DNA of 64,000 bases from Salicibibacter cibi. GTDB lineage: Bacteria > Bacillota > Bacilli > Bacillales > Marinococcaceae. The notes beneath the pieces are model-generated. The model had not been told where the DNA came from. It was given only the letters and a program-made list of their open reading frames with translations, and ran no database searches. Position 1 is the first letter of the stretch; the number at the start of each line of letters is the position of its first letter. Below, piece after piece: positions 24,907 to 34,605 of the stretch. A program made the position numbers and the translations under genes. The DNA is taken from positions 1,116,001-1,180,000 of the forward strand of contig NZ_CP054706.1 in NCBI RefSeq assembly GCF_016495865.1. The letters are read 5' to 3'.

Positions 24907-26616
24907 ATGGCAACAGAGTTACCTAGAAAAGAAGCAGCAGTAATCGGCGTTGGCTGGGCGGGCGGCATCATTGCGTCTGAATTAACGAAAGCCGGCATCG
25001 AGGTTATTGGCTTGGAACGAGGCGCTGAACGTACGATTGATGATTTCATCATGCAAAAGGATGAACTAAAGTATGCGGTTCGTTATGACCTGATGCAAGA
25101 TTTATCGAAAGAAACGTTAACATTCCGAAATGATCGTGATATGCGGGCCTTGCCGATGAGACAACTTGGATCATTTTTGTTAGGGACAGGACTTGGTGGT
25201 GCCGGCGTGCATTGGAATGGGATGTGTCCACGCTTTTTTCCTTATGATTTCGAGATTCGTTCACAAACCATTGATCGTTACGGCGAAGATAAAATTCCTG
25301 AAGATATGTCCCTTCAAGATTGGGGAATTAGTTATGAAGAAATGGAAGAACACTTTGCACAGTTTGATGAAACGATCGGCACGTCAGGCGAGGATAATGA
25401 AATGTCAGCGCCTCGTTCCACAGAATATCCGACACCGCCGATGGTTGAAACACCGGCGATTCGATTGTTTAAAGATGCGTCAAGTGAATTAGGTTTGCAT
25501 CCTTATCAAGGACCTTCTGCCAATTTGACCGAAGCCTACACGAATCCGGATGGGCAAACGATTCAACAGTGCCAATACTGTTCTTTTTGTGAACGTTTCG
25601 GGTGCGACTATCAAGCGAAATCAGATCCCATTATCACAGTGATTCCGACGGCAAAAGAAACCGGGAATTTTGAACTTCGCACCCATGCCAACGTACGGAG
25701 TGTCTCTTATGACGGGGAACGGACCGATGGTGTTTATTTCATTGACACACGAACCGGTGAAGAATTTTTCCAGCCTGCAGATATGGTTATTCTCACGACT
25801 TATGTGATGAATAATAGCCGGCTTTTATTACAATCGGATATTGGAACTCCTTATGACCCGGATACCCGTACTGGCGTGATTGGTAAAAACTATTGCTATC
25901 AAATTCAGACATCCGTACAAGGATTCTTTGATAAGCAGTTTAATATGTATGCAGGCGCGGGCGCTTTAACGGGGCATGTGGATGATTATAACGGGGACAA
26001 TTTTGATCATAGCGATCTTGATTTTCTTCACGGAGGCGCGATTCGGCTTGTGCAATCGGGGCTTCGTCCGATTAATACGAATCCGGTCCCGCCGGGAACG
26101 AAACAATGGGGCAGTGAATTTAAAGAGGCCAATGCCCATTATTTGTTCCGGACGCTATCCATTGGAGCGGAAGGCGCTAGTATGCCTCACATTAATAACT
26201 ATCTCGATCTGGATCCAACGTATACAGATAGTCTTGGGGACCCGCTATTACGGATGACTTACAATTTTACGGAACAAGACCGAAACCTTGCCGCTCATCA
26301 AACAGAGCGTATGCAAGAGATTATGCAGGAAATGGGCGCGGGCGACATTATCGCTAACCCGGATATTGGTGATTATAACATCAGGCCTTATCAATCGACC
26401 CATAATACCGGAGGCGTGATCATGGGTGCGGACCCTGAGACTTCTGCGGTTAACAATTATTTACAAATGTGGGATTGTGAAAATCTCTTCGTCGTGGGCG
26501 CTTCCGCGTTTGCCCATAACAGCGGGAATAATCCGACGCCGACAGTAGGCGCACTTTCCTATCGAGCAGCTGAAGGCATAAAACAGTATTATGAAAATCC
26601 GGGACCATTGGCATGA
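24907..26616 (+). CDS. GMC-family flavin dehydrogenase (gluconate 2-dehydrogenase-like, large subunit)
   Basis: 569 aa from ATG 24907 (GAGGAGGGCG upstream; the longer frame from 24862 lacks a site). FAD-binding GVGWAGGIIASELTKAG at the N-terminus, GLGGAGVHWNG, a CxxC-x3-C cluster in QCQYCSFCERFGC, and the C-terminal HNTGGVIMGADPETS and FAHNSGNNPTPTVGAL segments mark a sugar or sugar-acid dehydrogenase. It should be co-exported with the Tat-signal subunit upstream. The cytochrome c subunit of classical enzymes is not encoded nearby, so the electron acceptor is open. The substrate is unknown. Confidence 0.85.
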   Translation: MATELPRKEAAVIGVGWAGGIIASELTKAGIEVIGLERGAERTIDDFIMQKDELKYAVRYDLMQDLSKETLTFRNDRDMRALPMRQLGSFLLGTGLGGAGVHWNGMCPRFFPYDFEIRSQTIDRYGEDKIPEDMSLQDWGISYEEMEEHFAQFDETIGTSGEDNEMSAPRSTEYPTPPMVETPAIRLFKDASSELGLHPYQGPSANLTEAYTNPDGQTIQQCQYCSFCERFGCDYQAKSDPIITVIPTAKETGNFELRTHANVRSVSYDGERTDGVYFIDTRTGEEFFQPADMVILTTYVMNNSRLLLQSDIGTPYDPDTRTGVIGKNYCYQIQTSVQGFFDKQFNMYAGAGALTGHVDDYNGDNFDHSDLDFLHGGAIRLVQSGLRPINTNPVPPGTKQWGSEFKEANAHYLFRTLSIGAEGASMPHINNYLDLDPTYTDSLGDPLLRMTYNFTEQDRNLAAHQTERMQEIMQEMGAGDIIANPDIGDYNIRPYQSTHNTGGVIMGADPETSAVNNYLQMWDCENLFVVGASAFAHNSGNNPTPTVGALSYRAAEGIKQYYENPGPLA

Positions 26617-26650
26617 AAAGTACAAGCCTAATAAAAGGGGGGATCTACAC

Positions 26651-27250
26651 ATGAAAAAAATAACACTGGCACTTTGCTCCGCCATCATTTTGTCCGCTTT
26701 AGTTGGCTGTGGTAACACAGATGATAATGCTGAAAACACCACTAACCCCGGAGGAGAGCAAAATGAACCGACAAATATAGGTCAATTGAACGATCAATCC
26801 CACGATCCTGATGATTTTACCGTTGAAGATCGAGTCACGAGGGATGAACGTCAGGGGTCGCGTAATAAGACCGATGGTCGCGGATCATTTTACTTTAACA
26901 ATCCGCAAGATGTAACGGATAAGGACACGTTTACGGAGGAAGAGCGGGAAGCTGAAGAAGAACGAGCCCAGCGATATGAAAGGGAAAATCCGGACCAGGA
27001 GAGCGAAAACCGTTTGGAGAGCATGGAACAAGAAGTTAACGCGATGGATGACATCGAGGAAAGTTATGTCGTCGTTGATGATACACGTGTGATCGTCGGT
27101 ATCCAAACCAAGGGGGACGACGTCGATCAAACGATCGCGGATATTGAAGCACGACTACAAAACGAAATAGGGGATAAAGAGCTTATTGTCACGGATGATG
27201 AGGATACGTTTGAACATTATCGGGAAATGCGGGAAGATCATACGCCATAA
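26651..27250 (+). CDS. YhcN/YlaJ-type sporulation lipoprotein
   Basis: 199 aa from ATG 26651 after AAAGGGGGGATCT. Signal peptide (KKITLALCSAIILSALV) ends in lipobox LVGCGN. After a Gln/Asn/Asp-rich linker, the C-terminal domain (MDDIEESYVVVDDTRVIVGI, then DQTIADIEARLQNEI) matches the YhcN/YlaJ family of forespore-membrane and cortex-associated lipoproteins. It follows the dehydrogenase genes by 34 bp, perhaps by chance. Confidence 0.82.
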   Translation: MKKITLALCSAIILSALVGCGNTDDNAENTTNPGGEQNEPTNIGQLNDQSHDPDDFTVEDRVTRDERQGSRNKTDGRGSFYFNNPQDVTDKDTFTEEEREAEEERAQRYERENPDQESENRLESMEQEVNAMDDIEESYVVVDDTRVIVGIQTKGDDVDQTIADIEARLQNEIGDKELIVTDDEDTFEHYREMREDHTP

Positions 27251-27333
27251 ACCTGGTTCGGCTCCAAGTGCGTATCACTGCAAATTTTTGTTTCCTTCGT
27301 TACAATAGATATGCAAAAGGGAGGGAGCAAGTT

Positions 27334-27720
27334 ATGGAATTCCAAATTGAAAATGAAGAAGCGTTTCGTACACAAGCCCCGTTTGGCGAGTTGCTGATTT
27401 CCGGGGAAGATGAACACGGGTTTCGCCCATATCAACTCCTCGTATCAGCGATCGCCGGTTGCAGCGGAAGTGTGCTCCGTAAAATAATGCGAAAGCGACG
27501 CCTGGAGATCGGGGACATTCGCATTCACGCCGATGTAACGAGAAATGATGAAGAACCGCATGAAGTAAAGACGGTGCATCTTCATTACACGATAGAAGCA
27601 GAAGGCGTAAAAGAAGAACTCATGGAAAAGCTTTTGGACATCGCAAAAAAGAATTGCACCATCGTTCAATCGGTAGAACCGGCGATCACCGTCACGGAGT
27701 CATTAACATTGAATCCTTAG
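27334..27720 (+). CDS. OsmC-family peroxide-stress protein
   Basis: 128 aa from ATG 27334 (GGGAGGGAGC upstream). Two conserved Cys of the OsmC fold lie in SAIAGCSGSVL and KNCTIVQSV; OsmC/Ohr proteins use them to reduce organic hydroperoxides. The N-terminus is shorter than in Ohr, nearer the YhfA/OsmC branch. Transcribed alone with its own terminator. Whether it is a true peroxidase cannot be decided from sequence. Confidence 0.85.
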   Translation: MEFQIENEEAFRTQAPFGELLISGEDEHGFRPYQLLVSAIAGCSGSVLRKIMRKRRLEIGDIRIHADVTRNDEEPHEVKTVHLHYTIEAEGVKEELMEKLLDIAKKNCTIVQSVEPAITVTESLTLNP

Positions 27721-27726
27721 CGAGAG

Positions 27727-27756
27727 ACAGTGCTTCATTCAGAGGCACTGTTTTTT
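27727..27756 (+). terminator. Intrinsic terminator of the OsmC gene
   Basis: ACAGTGC and GCACTGT with an 11-base loop, then a T run. Confidence 0.88.
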
Positions 27757-27816
27757 CTTTTCGTCTCGAAATGGATAATCCCGCCTTCCGCAGATCATAA
27801 TAAAGTGAAACTTCCA

Positions 27817-27848
27817 TCAGAGGGAGCGTTTTTCCCCTCTGATGGTTA
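27817..27848. promoter_or_regulatory. Strong hairpin in the yfkD leader
   Basis: CCATCAGAGGG and CCCCTCTGATGG form a stem of about 11 bp. No T run follows, so it is not a normal terminator; it lies 60 bp before yfkD. Role unknown. Confidence 0.4.
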
Positions 27849-27908
27849 GTTGAACCAATCGGGGCGCTTGCCACCGGGATAAACGAAAATAATCAGGGAG
27901 GCTTATGC

Positions 27909-28700
27909 ATGAGAAGTTTTGTATTCATAGCGTCGATGTTGCTTTTAAGCACATCGATCATCATGCCGGAAACCGTTCAAGCCGATGAGGAAGAAAACGA
28001 TTCATTCTCGAAACCGGACCATGTGTATGACATTGCCAGAGAAAACACATACAGCAACACGAGCCGTGAGTTGCCCGAGCTTGAACCTTCGGATTTAACG
28101 AAAGACTTGCAGGAAACATCAGAAGAAAACATCGATAATCCCGAGCTTGTAGCTATGTTAAATGAATCGGCCATCAAGGACTCAAAAATACCCTTTGGCG
28201 TCAATGCTTCCATTTATTTAGGGAAATGGGCGCTGAATTATGATTCCGACGATACGGAAATGAACTGGGAATACGAAAACATTAATACCAATGAACAAGA
28301 TAATCGTGGCGGTGACACAGTCGTCACTCTTCAATACAAACAAACGCAAAACAAGGAAGCCAAAGGCGAGTTGAACAGCGATGTGCCCCAACTTGAAGGG
28401 GTAAAAAATTTAATGAGAATGAAAGCCGCAGAAAAAACGTCTTTGCCTCTATCTTTTAGCTCCACGATCGGCCAAGGTACAGAGGTCGGGCCGAATTACC
28501 AAGTGGAAGGGAAAAAACTTGGTGTATTGCACGGATACGTGCCGGCTGCCCATGAAAAGGGGACGGTGACCTACGGAGAAGTATACGTGAAAATGAAAGG
28601 CAATAAACGGTTCCTAGAGGTACAAAATATCGAAAAACAAGCCGTTGATGGCTGGATTCCCGTGAAAAATCACGTCACGCTAACGTATCGCAACGGCTAA
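27909..28700 (+). CDS. yfkD: YfkD-like exported protein
   Basis: 263 aa. A signal peptide (MRSFVFIASMLLLSTSIIMP, cleavage near VQADE) is followed by a soluble domain with no known enzyme motif: VYDIARENTYSNTSRELPEL, then IPFGVNASIYLGKWALNYD and GVLHGYVPAAHEKGTVTYGE. Length and pattern match B. subtilis YfkD, and the next gene on the opposite strand is the YfkAB homologue, as in that species. Start ATG after CAGGGAGGCTTATGC. Confidence 0.82.
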   Translation: MRSFVFIASMLLLSTSIIMPETVQADEEENDSFSKPDHVYDIARENTYSNTSRELPELEPSDLTKDLQETSEENIDNPELVAMLNESAIKDSKIPFGVNASIYLGKWALNYDSDDTEMNWEYENINTNEQDNRGGDTVVTLQYKQTQNKEAKGELNSDVPQLEGVKNLMRMKAAEKTSLPLSFSSTIGQGTEVGPNYQVEGKKLGVLHGYVPAAHEKGTVTYGEVYVKMKGNKRFLEVQNIEKQAVDGWIPVKNHVTLTYRNG

Positions 28701-28714
28701 AACTTTCGCAAGGT

Positions 28715-29833
28715 TTATAGGTTGCTCGATCTTGCTTGAAAGTCAGTGTCTTTATAATAAGCGTTTTTAACGAGCGCATTCGGACCGAGACATTGAACAG
28801 AAGGGCAATGGCAATGCAGAGATTGTGCCAGTGAAGACGCCTTCCACTTGGAAAAGGCGGCAGGCAATGGAGCGTTTTGGATGTTGCCCAGCGCCGGTTC
28901 ATCACCAAAATCGGTGACACTAATGTTGCCGTTGAACACATTTACATTTAAACGGTTACGCCCGTCTGGGTCATTTCTTACGGTGACATTTTCACTTCCG
29001 TACAGTCGCTTTAATAGCTGCAGATCGTTTTCATCTCCGTTACAGGCATAAAAGGGAAGCGTACCGAAAAGCATCCAGGTCCCGTTGTTCCGATGGTCAA
29101 GCAAACGATGAATGCCGCTTCTGATTTCCGGCAGCGTTGCGATTTCCATGTCGCCGGCAAAATCAGTTGGGTACATGGGATGCACTTCATGTCGTTGGCA
29201 TCCCATCGCAGTAATTTGATCGTGGATTGCTTCAAGATGGGGCAAGGTTCGTTTATTTAGCATCGTTTCTGCCGATACCATAATGCCTTGCGCCGTTAGT
29301 ACTTTGGCATTTTCAATCATGCGATCAAAAAAAAGCTGCCTTTTTTCCATGGTTGGGGGTTTTTCCATATGAGCGAAGCCGATGGCAGCAAAATCCTCAA
29401 AGTTTCCATAATTATGCGTGATATGTAGAACGTCGATGTATGGGAGAATAGCTTCATATTGGCTTAACGGTAATGTTAAATTCGAGTTGATTTGTGTGCT
29501 CACCCCGCGCGCATAAGCATATCGAAGCAGCGGCACGACGTACTGTTCCACGGATTTTTTTGAAAGCATCGGTTCTCCGCCCGTGATGCTCAATGTACGG
29601 AGGTGCTCAATCTCATCCAAACGTTTCATAAGCAAGTCGACAGGCAGGCCATCTGTAGGATCCCGGCGGCTTAGCATGGAACCGACGGCACAATGTTCAC
29701 ATCTCATATTGCAAAGGGTGGTTGTTGTGAATTCAACGTTTGTGAGCGTATGTGTTCCAAACCTGGCGTAATCTTCATACGCTTCCCATGGATCATTGGT
29801 TGGTGAAATCGTCTCTTTTGCTTTGCTGGTCAT
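28715..29833 (-). CDS. yfkAB: YfkAB radical-SAM protein with CxCxxxxC motif
   Basis: 372 aa. The radical-SAM cluster motif CNMRCEHC sits near residue 43 (CxxxCxxC), with the GGE motif SITGGEPM and a C-terminal CHCPSVQC (CxCxxxxC), which may hold another cluster. One polypeptide covers what is annotated as yfkA and yfkB in B. subtilis. The substrate is unknown. It converges on yfkD. Start ATG with AAAGGAGTTTAT upstream on the minus strand; pdaA is divergent, and the two share a short promoter region. Confidence 0.9.
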   Translation of the reverse strand: MTSKAKETISPTNDPWEAYEDYARFGTHTLTNVEFTTTTLCNMRCEHCAVGSMLSRRDPTDGLPVDLLMKRLDEIEHLRTLSITGGEPMLSKKSVEQYVVPLLRYAYARGVSTQINSNLTLPLSQYEAILPYIDVLHITHNYGNFEDFAAIGFAHMEKPPTMEKRQLFFDRMIENAKVLTAQGIMVSAETMLNKRTLPHLEAIHDQITAMGCQRHEVHPMYPTDFAGDMEIATLPEIRSGIHRLLDHRNNGTWMLFGTLPFYACNGDENDLQLLKRLYGSENVTVRNDPDGRNRLNVNVFNGNISVTDFGDEPALGNIQNAPLPAAFSKWKASSLAQSLHCHCPSVQCLGPNALVKNAYYKDTDFQARSSNL

Positions 29834-29903
29834 AATAAACTCCTTTTTGATGGATACTAATTTTGATCATACAAAAAAAGGCGGTAGAAGAAAAGGGAGG
29901 CGA

Positions 29904-30707
29904 ATGAAAATGGGAAGAGGAGTGAGCAAAAATCGCTGGGTGATCCTTGCGATGGCGATGCTTTTATTTATGGCCGCAAGCGATACAGGATTTGGCGAAA
30001 ACGTTTACGATTGGAATTTCAAACCGGCGAAAAACAATCAACCGCCCACGACAGAACCTCATTACATCGAGCTGCTCGATCGCTATGATGGTTATTTTAT
30101 TGGCGATACGGATACAAAAAATATTTATCTTACGTTTGACAGTGGATATGAAAATGGTTGCACAGACGTTATTTTGGATGTATTAAAAGAAAAGGGCGTA
30201 CCGGCTGCATTTTTTGTCACAGGTTATTACTTCGAACGCGAAGTGGATTTAATCAAAAGAATGGATGATGAAGGGCATATTGTCGGCAATCATTCCTGGA
30301 ATCACCCGAGTTTTCCTGATTTAAATGATGAAGAAGTAATCTCCGAACTAGCAAAGGTGGAGAAAGCTTTTAAAACGTTGACGGGGAAGAAGATGAATTA
30401 TTTGCGCCCTCCTCGCGGTACATTTAATGAAAGAACGATGAAAATTGCAAAAGAAGAAGGGTATCAGCATATTTTTTGGTCATTCGCTTATGTCGATTGG
30501 GATCCGGACGCCCAAAAAGGCAAAACTTATGCTTATGATAGGATTATGGATCGTGTTCATCCGGGGGCGGTTTTGTTGCTTCATTCGGTATCGAAAGATA
30601 ACGCGGCTGCGCTTGGTGATGTTATCGACGAGCTGAAAGCAGAAGGCTATCAATTTCAATCTTTGGACCATTTAACCGGCAGGCGTTTCCCACTTCTTGA
30701 TCAATAA
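29904..30707 (+). CDS. pdaA: PdaA, N-acetylmuramic acid deacetylase for spore cortex
   Basis: 267 aa from ATG 29904 after AAGGGAGGCGA; the open frame from 29796 runs through the opposite promoter. Signal segment VILAMAMLLFMAAS, then the NodB domain: IYLTFDSGYENG with the catalytic Asp, HSWNHPS with zinc His residues, LRPPRGTFNE, and VLLLHSVSKDN. GenVYDWNFKPAKNN resembles the PdaA-specific start of the mature protein. It makes muramic delta-lactam in the cortex, needed for germination. Its place next to yfkAB is as in B. subtilis. Confidence 0.92.
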   Translation: MKMGRGVSKNRWVILAMAMLLFMAASDTGFGENVYDWNFKPAKNNQPPTTEPHYIELLDRYDGYFIGDTDTKNIYLTFDSGYENGCTDVILDVLKEKGVPAAFFVTGYYFEREVDLIKRMDDEGHIVGNHSWNHPSFPDLNDEEVISELAKVEKAFKTLTGKKMNYLRPPRGTFNERTMKIAKEEGYQHIFWSFAYVDWDPDAQKGKTYAYDRIMDRVHPGAVLLLHSVSKDNAAALGDVIDELKAEGYQFQSLDHLTGRRFPLLDQ

Positions 30708-30852
30708 ACGTCATCAAATGCGACCGTTTCTTTTGTAGCCACGACCAATTTTTCGGTTCTTCTTTGGGTAAGCTTAATGTTTCGGGATATGTATCCTTGC
30801 TGTCTACAGAGTGTTAAAATGGTGTATAACATTAACGTAGAGGTGAACTGGC

Positions 30853-31368
30853 ATGTTTAGCAGTGACCGTTTGCATTTTCGGGAAATAACGGAAAAGGAT
30901 CGGGAATCTTTGGAAGAACTGTTTTCCGATCCCGACGTGATGCGGTTTGCAGACGTTACGAAAACGAATAGGGAAACGGGAGAATGGATGGAACAATCGT
31001 ACCGTGACTATAGAAGTTTCGGCGTTGGATTTTGGGTTGCGGAAAAACGGGGAAACGGTGAATTTGTGGGGCAGTGCGGTTTTCGACCACAAAAAATCAA
31101 AGGGCAAATCCATATGGGCTTCGGATATCTGTTAGCAAGGACGGCGTGGGGAAATGGATACGGGAAAGAAGCTGCTTACGCGTGCAGAAATTTCGCTTTT
31201 GAACAATTGGCCATTGATGAATTGACATCCATCATTCATCCGCAAAACATTCCATCTATAAAAATTGCCCGTGCTCTCGGAATGGAAAAACAAGGACGCA
31301 TCTGCAAACATCGCCAAAGGATGGATGTGTATAGCCTTAAAAACCCGGCTTGCAGAAAAGTGACATGA
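30853..31368 (+). CDS. GNAT N-acetyltransferase (RimJ/RimL type)
   Basis: 171 aa. The family opening (MFSSDRLHFREITEKDRESL), FVGQCGFRP in the central sheet, the acetyl-CoA loop ARTAWGNGYGKEA (Q/RxxGxG/A variant) and HPQNIPSIKIARALGMEKQG near the end are typical of RimL-like enzymes that acetylate N-termini of ribosomal proteins or small amines. The target is unknown. ATG after GAGGTGAACTGGC. Confidence 0.88.
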   Translation: MFSSDRLHFREITEKDRESLEELFSDPDVMRFADVTKTNRETGEWMEQSYRDYRSFGVGFWVAEKRGNGEFVGQCGFRPQKIKGQIHMGFGYLLARTAWGNGYGKEAAYACRNFAFEQLAIDELTSIIHPQNIPSIKIARALGMEKQGRICKHRQRMDVYSLKNPACRKVT

Positions 31369-31387
31369 AACGTTCATAATTTAAGGT

Positions 31388-31415
31388 TTGTTAATGCTTT
31401 TCTGTCCTGTATACT
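31388..31415 (+). promoter_or_regulatory. SigA-type promoter of the following membrane protein gene
   Basis: TTGTTA (31388-31393), 16-bp spacer, TATACT (31410-31415). Transcription would begin near 31421, just before the ATG at 31423; this favours the TTG at 31453, which has a proper ribosome site. Confidence 0.6.
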
Positions 31416-31452
31416 GAAAGAAATGATTCGATTCACACAGGGGGCAAAAACT

Positions 31453-32115
31453 TTGGCGCTTGTAGCACTTACTGTTTTTATCATTGCCGGTGTTAGTACA
31501 GTTTTCGCTGCTTTTCTCATGTTCGTTACTTGGCCGCGGCGTAAACAAAACGAATATAAACAAATAAAATTGTTCACCGGTTCATTTTCAGCGGCCATCG
31601 TTACGCTGGGAATTTTTTTACTTTTTACGGATTCATCAACAAATAAGATTGAAGCTGATGAGTCTTATGCCGTTCCGGATGATGTGGAGACAGTGGAGGA
31701 AGAGGCAGGTTGGCACATTACATCCGAGCTTGGTCAAGTAACATCTGACAATCATGATGTTATCCAAAGTGTTAGCTTTAATGAGGGCGATACCGATCAA
31801 CGTGCAGTGTTGGAAGCTGAACTGATCACAGAGGATAACATTACAACGGATCTTATCCGTACATCAACCATAAATCTTTCCGCTCAAATTTTGCAACGTT
31901 TGTCCCAAATAGATGAGGTGGAGCAGATTCATTTAGTTTGGGATATTTATGTTGAGCCCGAGACGGGTCCCGGTGAATTCGATACGATCTTGGACATGAC
32001 GGTTAACCAAGAAAATCTGCAAAACATTGAGGGGAACCGCATGGACAGTGAAGAATTAGACGAACTAGCCGTAGATTATTGGGAGAAACCGGCGCTTGAG
32101 CCGGAGGATGAATAA
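31453..32115 (+). CDS. Membrane-anchored protein of unknown function
   Basis: 220 aa. An ATG at 31423 would be leaderless given the promoter; TTG 31453 lies seven bases after AGGGGGC and is preferred. Two membrane segments (ALVALTVFIIAGVSTVFAAF; TGSFSAAIVTLGIFLLF) are joined by a basic loop (WPRRKQNEYKQIK). An acidic extracytoplasmic domain of about 150 residues follows (EAGWHITSELGQVTSDNHDV; INLSAQILQRLSQIDEVEQI). I know no matching family; the outside domain looks like a compact alpha/beta fold. Confidence 0.6.
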   Translation: MALVALTVFIIAGVSTVFAAFLMFVTWPRRKQNEYKQIKLFTGSFSAAIVTLGIFLLFTDSSTNKIEADESYAVPDDVETVEEEAGWHITSELGQVTSDNHDVIQSVSFNEGDTDQRAVLEAELITEDNITTDLIRTSTINLSAQILQRLSQIDEVEQIHLVWDIYVEPETGPGEFDTILDMTVNQENLQNIEGNRMDSEELDELAVDYWEKPALEPEDE

Positions 32116-32118
32116 GCA

Positions 32119-32150
32119 AAGCCCCTTGGATGAGAAATTCCAAGGGGCTT
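32119..32150. terminator. Bidirectional terminator before ectC
   Basis: AAGCCCCTTGGA and TCCAAGGGGCTT, 12-bp perfect stem, with T-rich bases on both sides. It separates the plus-strand membrane gene from the end of the ect operon. Confidence 0.85.
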
Positions 32151-32153
32151 ATT

Positions 32154-32540
32154 TTAATCTAAATCAGCGGGATATACGCCGTTTTCATCATGGATCTCAC
32201 GGCCGCTTAATGGAGGGTTAAACACACAAACCATGCGTGCATCCGTAATTCCGCGCAATAGATGTTCGTCATGTTCATCGAGGGCATACAAGGTGCCGGG
32301 GGTAATTTTATACGTTTTATTATCCTTTAACGTTTCTACTTCCGCTTCTCCTTCAATACAGTAGACCGCTTCAAGGTGGTTTTGATACCAAATATGAGTT
32401 TCCGTGCCGGCGCGAATGATCGTGTCATTTACCGAGTATCCCATTTTGTCATCCTTCATAAGCAGGCGGCGGCTTGTCCAGTTGCCGGCGTCTACTTCTT
32501 GATCGGATCCTTTAATATCTTCAAGTTTAACGATTTTCAT
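32154..32540 (-). CDS. ectC: Ectoine synthase EctC
   Basis: 128 aa from ATG 32540 (GGAGGAAATC upstream); a 24-residue extension upstream is not real. Cupin fold; closes N-gamma-acetyl-diaminobutyrate to ectoine. Family residues: [43 protein letters not shown] with iron/substrate ligands, [13 protein letters not shown] and [17 protein letters not shown]. Last gene of ectABC, 78 bp after ectB on the same strand. The acidic surface fits a cytosolic enzyme of a halophile. Confidence 0.97.
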   Translation of the reverse strand: MKIVKLEDIKGSDQEVDAGNWTSRRLLMKDDKMGYSVNDTIIRAGTETHIWYQNHLEAVYCIEGEAEVETLKDNKTYKITPGTLYALDEHDEHLLRGITDARMVCVFNPPLSGREIHDENGVYPADLD

Positions 32541-32618
32541 GATTGATTTCCTCCGTGTTGTCACTGGTTGTGGGAATGAGGGCCAAACGACTTTTGACCC
32601 TCGCTGTATCAAATGTTC

Positions 32619-33887
32619 TTATTGTTTAAGCGCATCGCTAATGCCAAGCTCCAGACGGCGCAAACCTTCTTCCAAGCCTTCGTCGTCGATAATGAGTGGC
32701 GGGAATAGTTTAAAGACTTCATCATTTGGCCCTGCGGTTTCCATGATTAAACCATTTTTATAGGAGTGCCAGGATACTTTGTTTGCAAGGTCCGGCACTT
32801 CCGAACGAATGCCCTGTATGAATCCGCGACCGCGCAAAGTCCCTTTCATTTCAGGGTATTTTTCGATCATCTTTTGCAGAAATGCAGTAATTTTATCTGA
32901 TTTCCTAGCAATTTCTTTTTCGAAAGAAGGGTCTTTCCAGTATTCTAACGCGGCTGTGGCAGTCACAAACGCCGGATTGTTCCCGCGGAATGTTCCATTG
33001 TGTTCGCCCGGTGCCCAAAGATCCAGTTCAGGGCGGATAAGCGTGATCGCCATAGGCATTCCATAACCGCCAATCGATTTGGACTGGCAGATAATATCCG
33101 GATTAATCCCGGAAGGCTCGAAGCTAAAGAATGATCCCGCACGTCCAACGCCTGCCTGAATGTCATCGACGATCAGGAGGGCGTCAATGTCACGGCACAA
33201 ACGTTCAATTTCCTGCAACCATTCATTGCTGGCGGCGTTTAAGCCGCCTTCCCCTTGCACGGTTTCCAATATGATGGCGGCAGGTTTGTCTACGCCGCTC
33301 CCAGCTCGGTCAAGAAAGCTACGGATATGCTTCATTTGTGTTTCGACTGATTCGTGAACGAACTTGTCATATGGCATGGTAAGCGCATTTCCGAGCGGAA
33401 CACCGGCGCCTGCCCTTTTAAATTCATTGGAAGTGACGGCGAGAGAACCGAGTGTCATTCCGTGGAATCCATTTGTAAAGCTGACAATATTCGTGCGGCC
33501 CTTTGCTTTCCGGGCAAGTTTAAGGGCGCTTTCAACACTGTTTGTTCCGGTCGGCCCGGGGAACATTACTTTATAGTCCATATTGCGAGGTTCCAAAATG
33601 ATGGAATGGAACGTCTCCAGGAATTCCCGCCTTGCCTTGGAAGCCATATCCAAAGAATGGGTAATGCCATCTTCTTGGATATACTCGATCAGTTTTTCCT
33701 TCATGCGATCATCATTATGACCATAATTCAGGGCGCCTGCCCCGGAGAAAAAATCAATAAATTCGTTGTTGGCTTCGTCCCATAATTGATAGCCTTTTGC
33801 TTTGTGAAAAACAGTGGGGAAGCTACGGCTGTAGCTTCGCACCACTGATTCTTTTTCTTCAAAAGCTTGCATTGCGTTTGAAGTCAT
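32619..33887 (-). CDS. ectB: Diaminobutyrate-2-oxoglutarate transaminase EctB
   Basis: 422 aa from ATG 33887, chosen because AAGGGAG lies upstream; the in-frame ATG at 33926 would add 13 atypical residues. PLP-dependent class III aminotransferase making L-2,4-diaminobutyrate from aspartate semialdehyde. Motifs: [68 protein letters not shown], and the PLP lysine in [14 protein letters not shown]. Sits between ectC and ectA in one operon. Confidence 0.97.
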   Translation of the reverse strand: MTSNAMQAFEEKESVVRSYSRSFPTVFHKAKGYQLWDEANNEFIDFFSGAGALNYGHNDDRMKEKLIEYIQEDGITHSLDMASKARREFLETFHSIILEPRNMDYKVMFPGPTGTNSVESALKLARKAKGRTNIVSFTNGFHGMTLGSLAVTSNEFKRAGAGVPLGNALTMPYDKFVHESVETQMKHIRSFLDRAGSGVDKPAAIILETVQGEGGLNAASNEWLQEIERLCRDIDALLIVDDIQAGVGRAGSFFSFEPSGINPDIICQSKSIGGYGMPMAITLIRPELDLWAPGEHNGTFRGNNPAFVTATAALEYWKDPSFEKEIARKSDKITAFLQKMIEKYPEMKGTLRGRGFIQGIRSEVPDLANKVSWHSYKNGLIMETAGPNDEVFKLFPPLIIDDEGLEEGLRRLELGISDALKQ

Positions 33888-33946
33888 GGACGTAACGTCT
33901 CCCTTCGTCATTAAATGCGCTCGCATGGTCTTGCGGTGTTTCGTGC

Positions 33947-34456
33947 CTACCGAAAGATTGGGCCGATTTTAAACGAGAGCTCTGCTTCGTGGTTATCCCC
34001 CGGGAACAAATCTTCGGAGAAACATTCCGACACATGACAGGCGGTTTCGTTCGTACGGGCGAGTCGCCGGAACAGTTTTTGCGAAGCGTCGTTCGACGGG
34101 GTGACTGTTGCTTCAAGGTATTTGATTTCTTGGCACGCATTGCGCTCAAGCAATTCATCAAGCATGCGCGAAGCCAATCCTTTTCCGCGTTGTGAGCCGT
34201 CTACACCCACTTGCCACACAAATACGGTGTTGTCTTTTTCAGGTAGGATGAACGCAGTAATAAAGCCAACTAGTTCTCCTTCTTCCTTGACGACTACACA
34301 AGTTTCGGAAAAGTATTCGCTCATCATTAAATACTTATACGAAGAATTAAGATCCAGACCAAGTTTTTTGGCAAGTTCCCACATTTTGCTTCCGTCTTCT
34401 ACAGTCGGTTTGTCAAAAGTCAAAGCTTCTTTCTGCAACGTTGGAGTTGCACTCAT
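33947..34456 (-). CDS. ectA: Diaminobutyrate acetyltransferase EctA
   Basis: 169 aa GNAT enzyme that acetylates the gamma-amino group of diaminobutyrate. Typical parts: [73 protein letters not shown] with the acetyl-CoA loop, and [17 protein letters not shown]. First gene of ectABC; ATG after AAAGGTGTGATAGG. The operon lacks ectD, so hydroxyectoine synthesis is not shown here. Confidence 0.97.
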   Translation of the reverse strand: MSATPTLQKEALTFDKPTVEDGSKMWELAKKLGLDLNSSYKYLMMSEYFSETCVVVKEEGELVGFITAFILPEKDNTVFVWQVGVDGSQRGKGLASRMLDELLERNACQEIKYLEATVTPSNDASQKLFRRLARTNETACHVSECFSEDLFPGDNHEAELSFKIGPIFR

Positions 34457-34574
34457 CCTATCACACCTTTTAAATATTTACGCACCTTGATTTCAATTCC
34501 CTTAATGAGGAATATTCAAACCACTTTTTAAAGGGAAAAGTAAGTTGCGTATCGAGACCAATCGGGCCATGCAT

Positions 34575-34605
34575 ATTATAATAGCACGCCTGCTAAAAAA
34601 TTCAA
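34575..34605 (-). promoter_or_regulatory. Predicted ect operon promoter
   Basis: Minus strand TTGAAT (34600-34605) and TATTAT (34578-34583) with 16-bp spacing, or TATAAT (34575-34580) with 19. The rest of the 34457-34893 spacer shows no other gene; osmotic control is expected from family knowledge, but no operator is evident. Confidence 0.45.
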
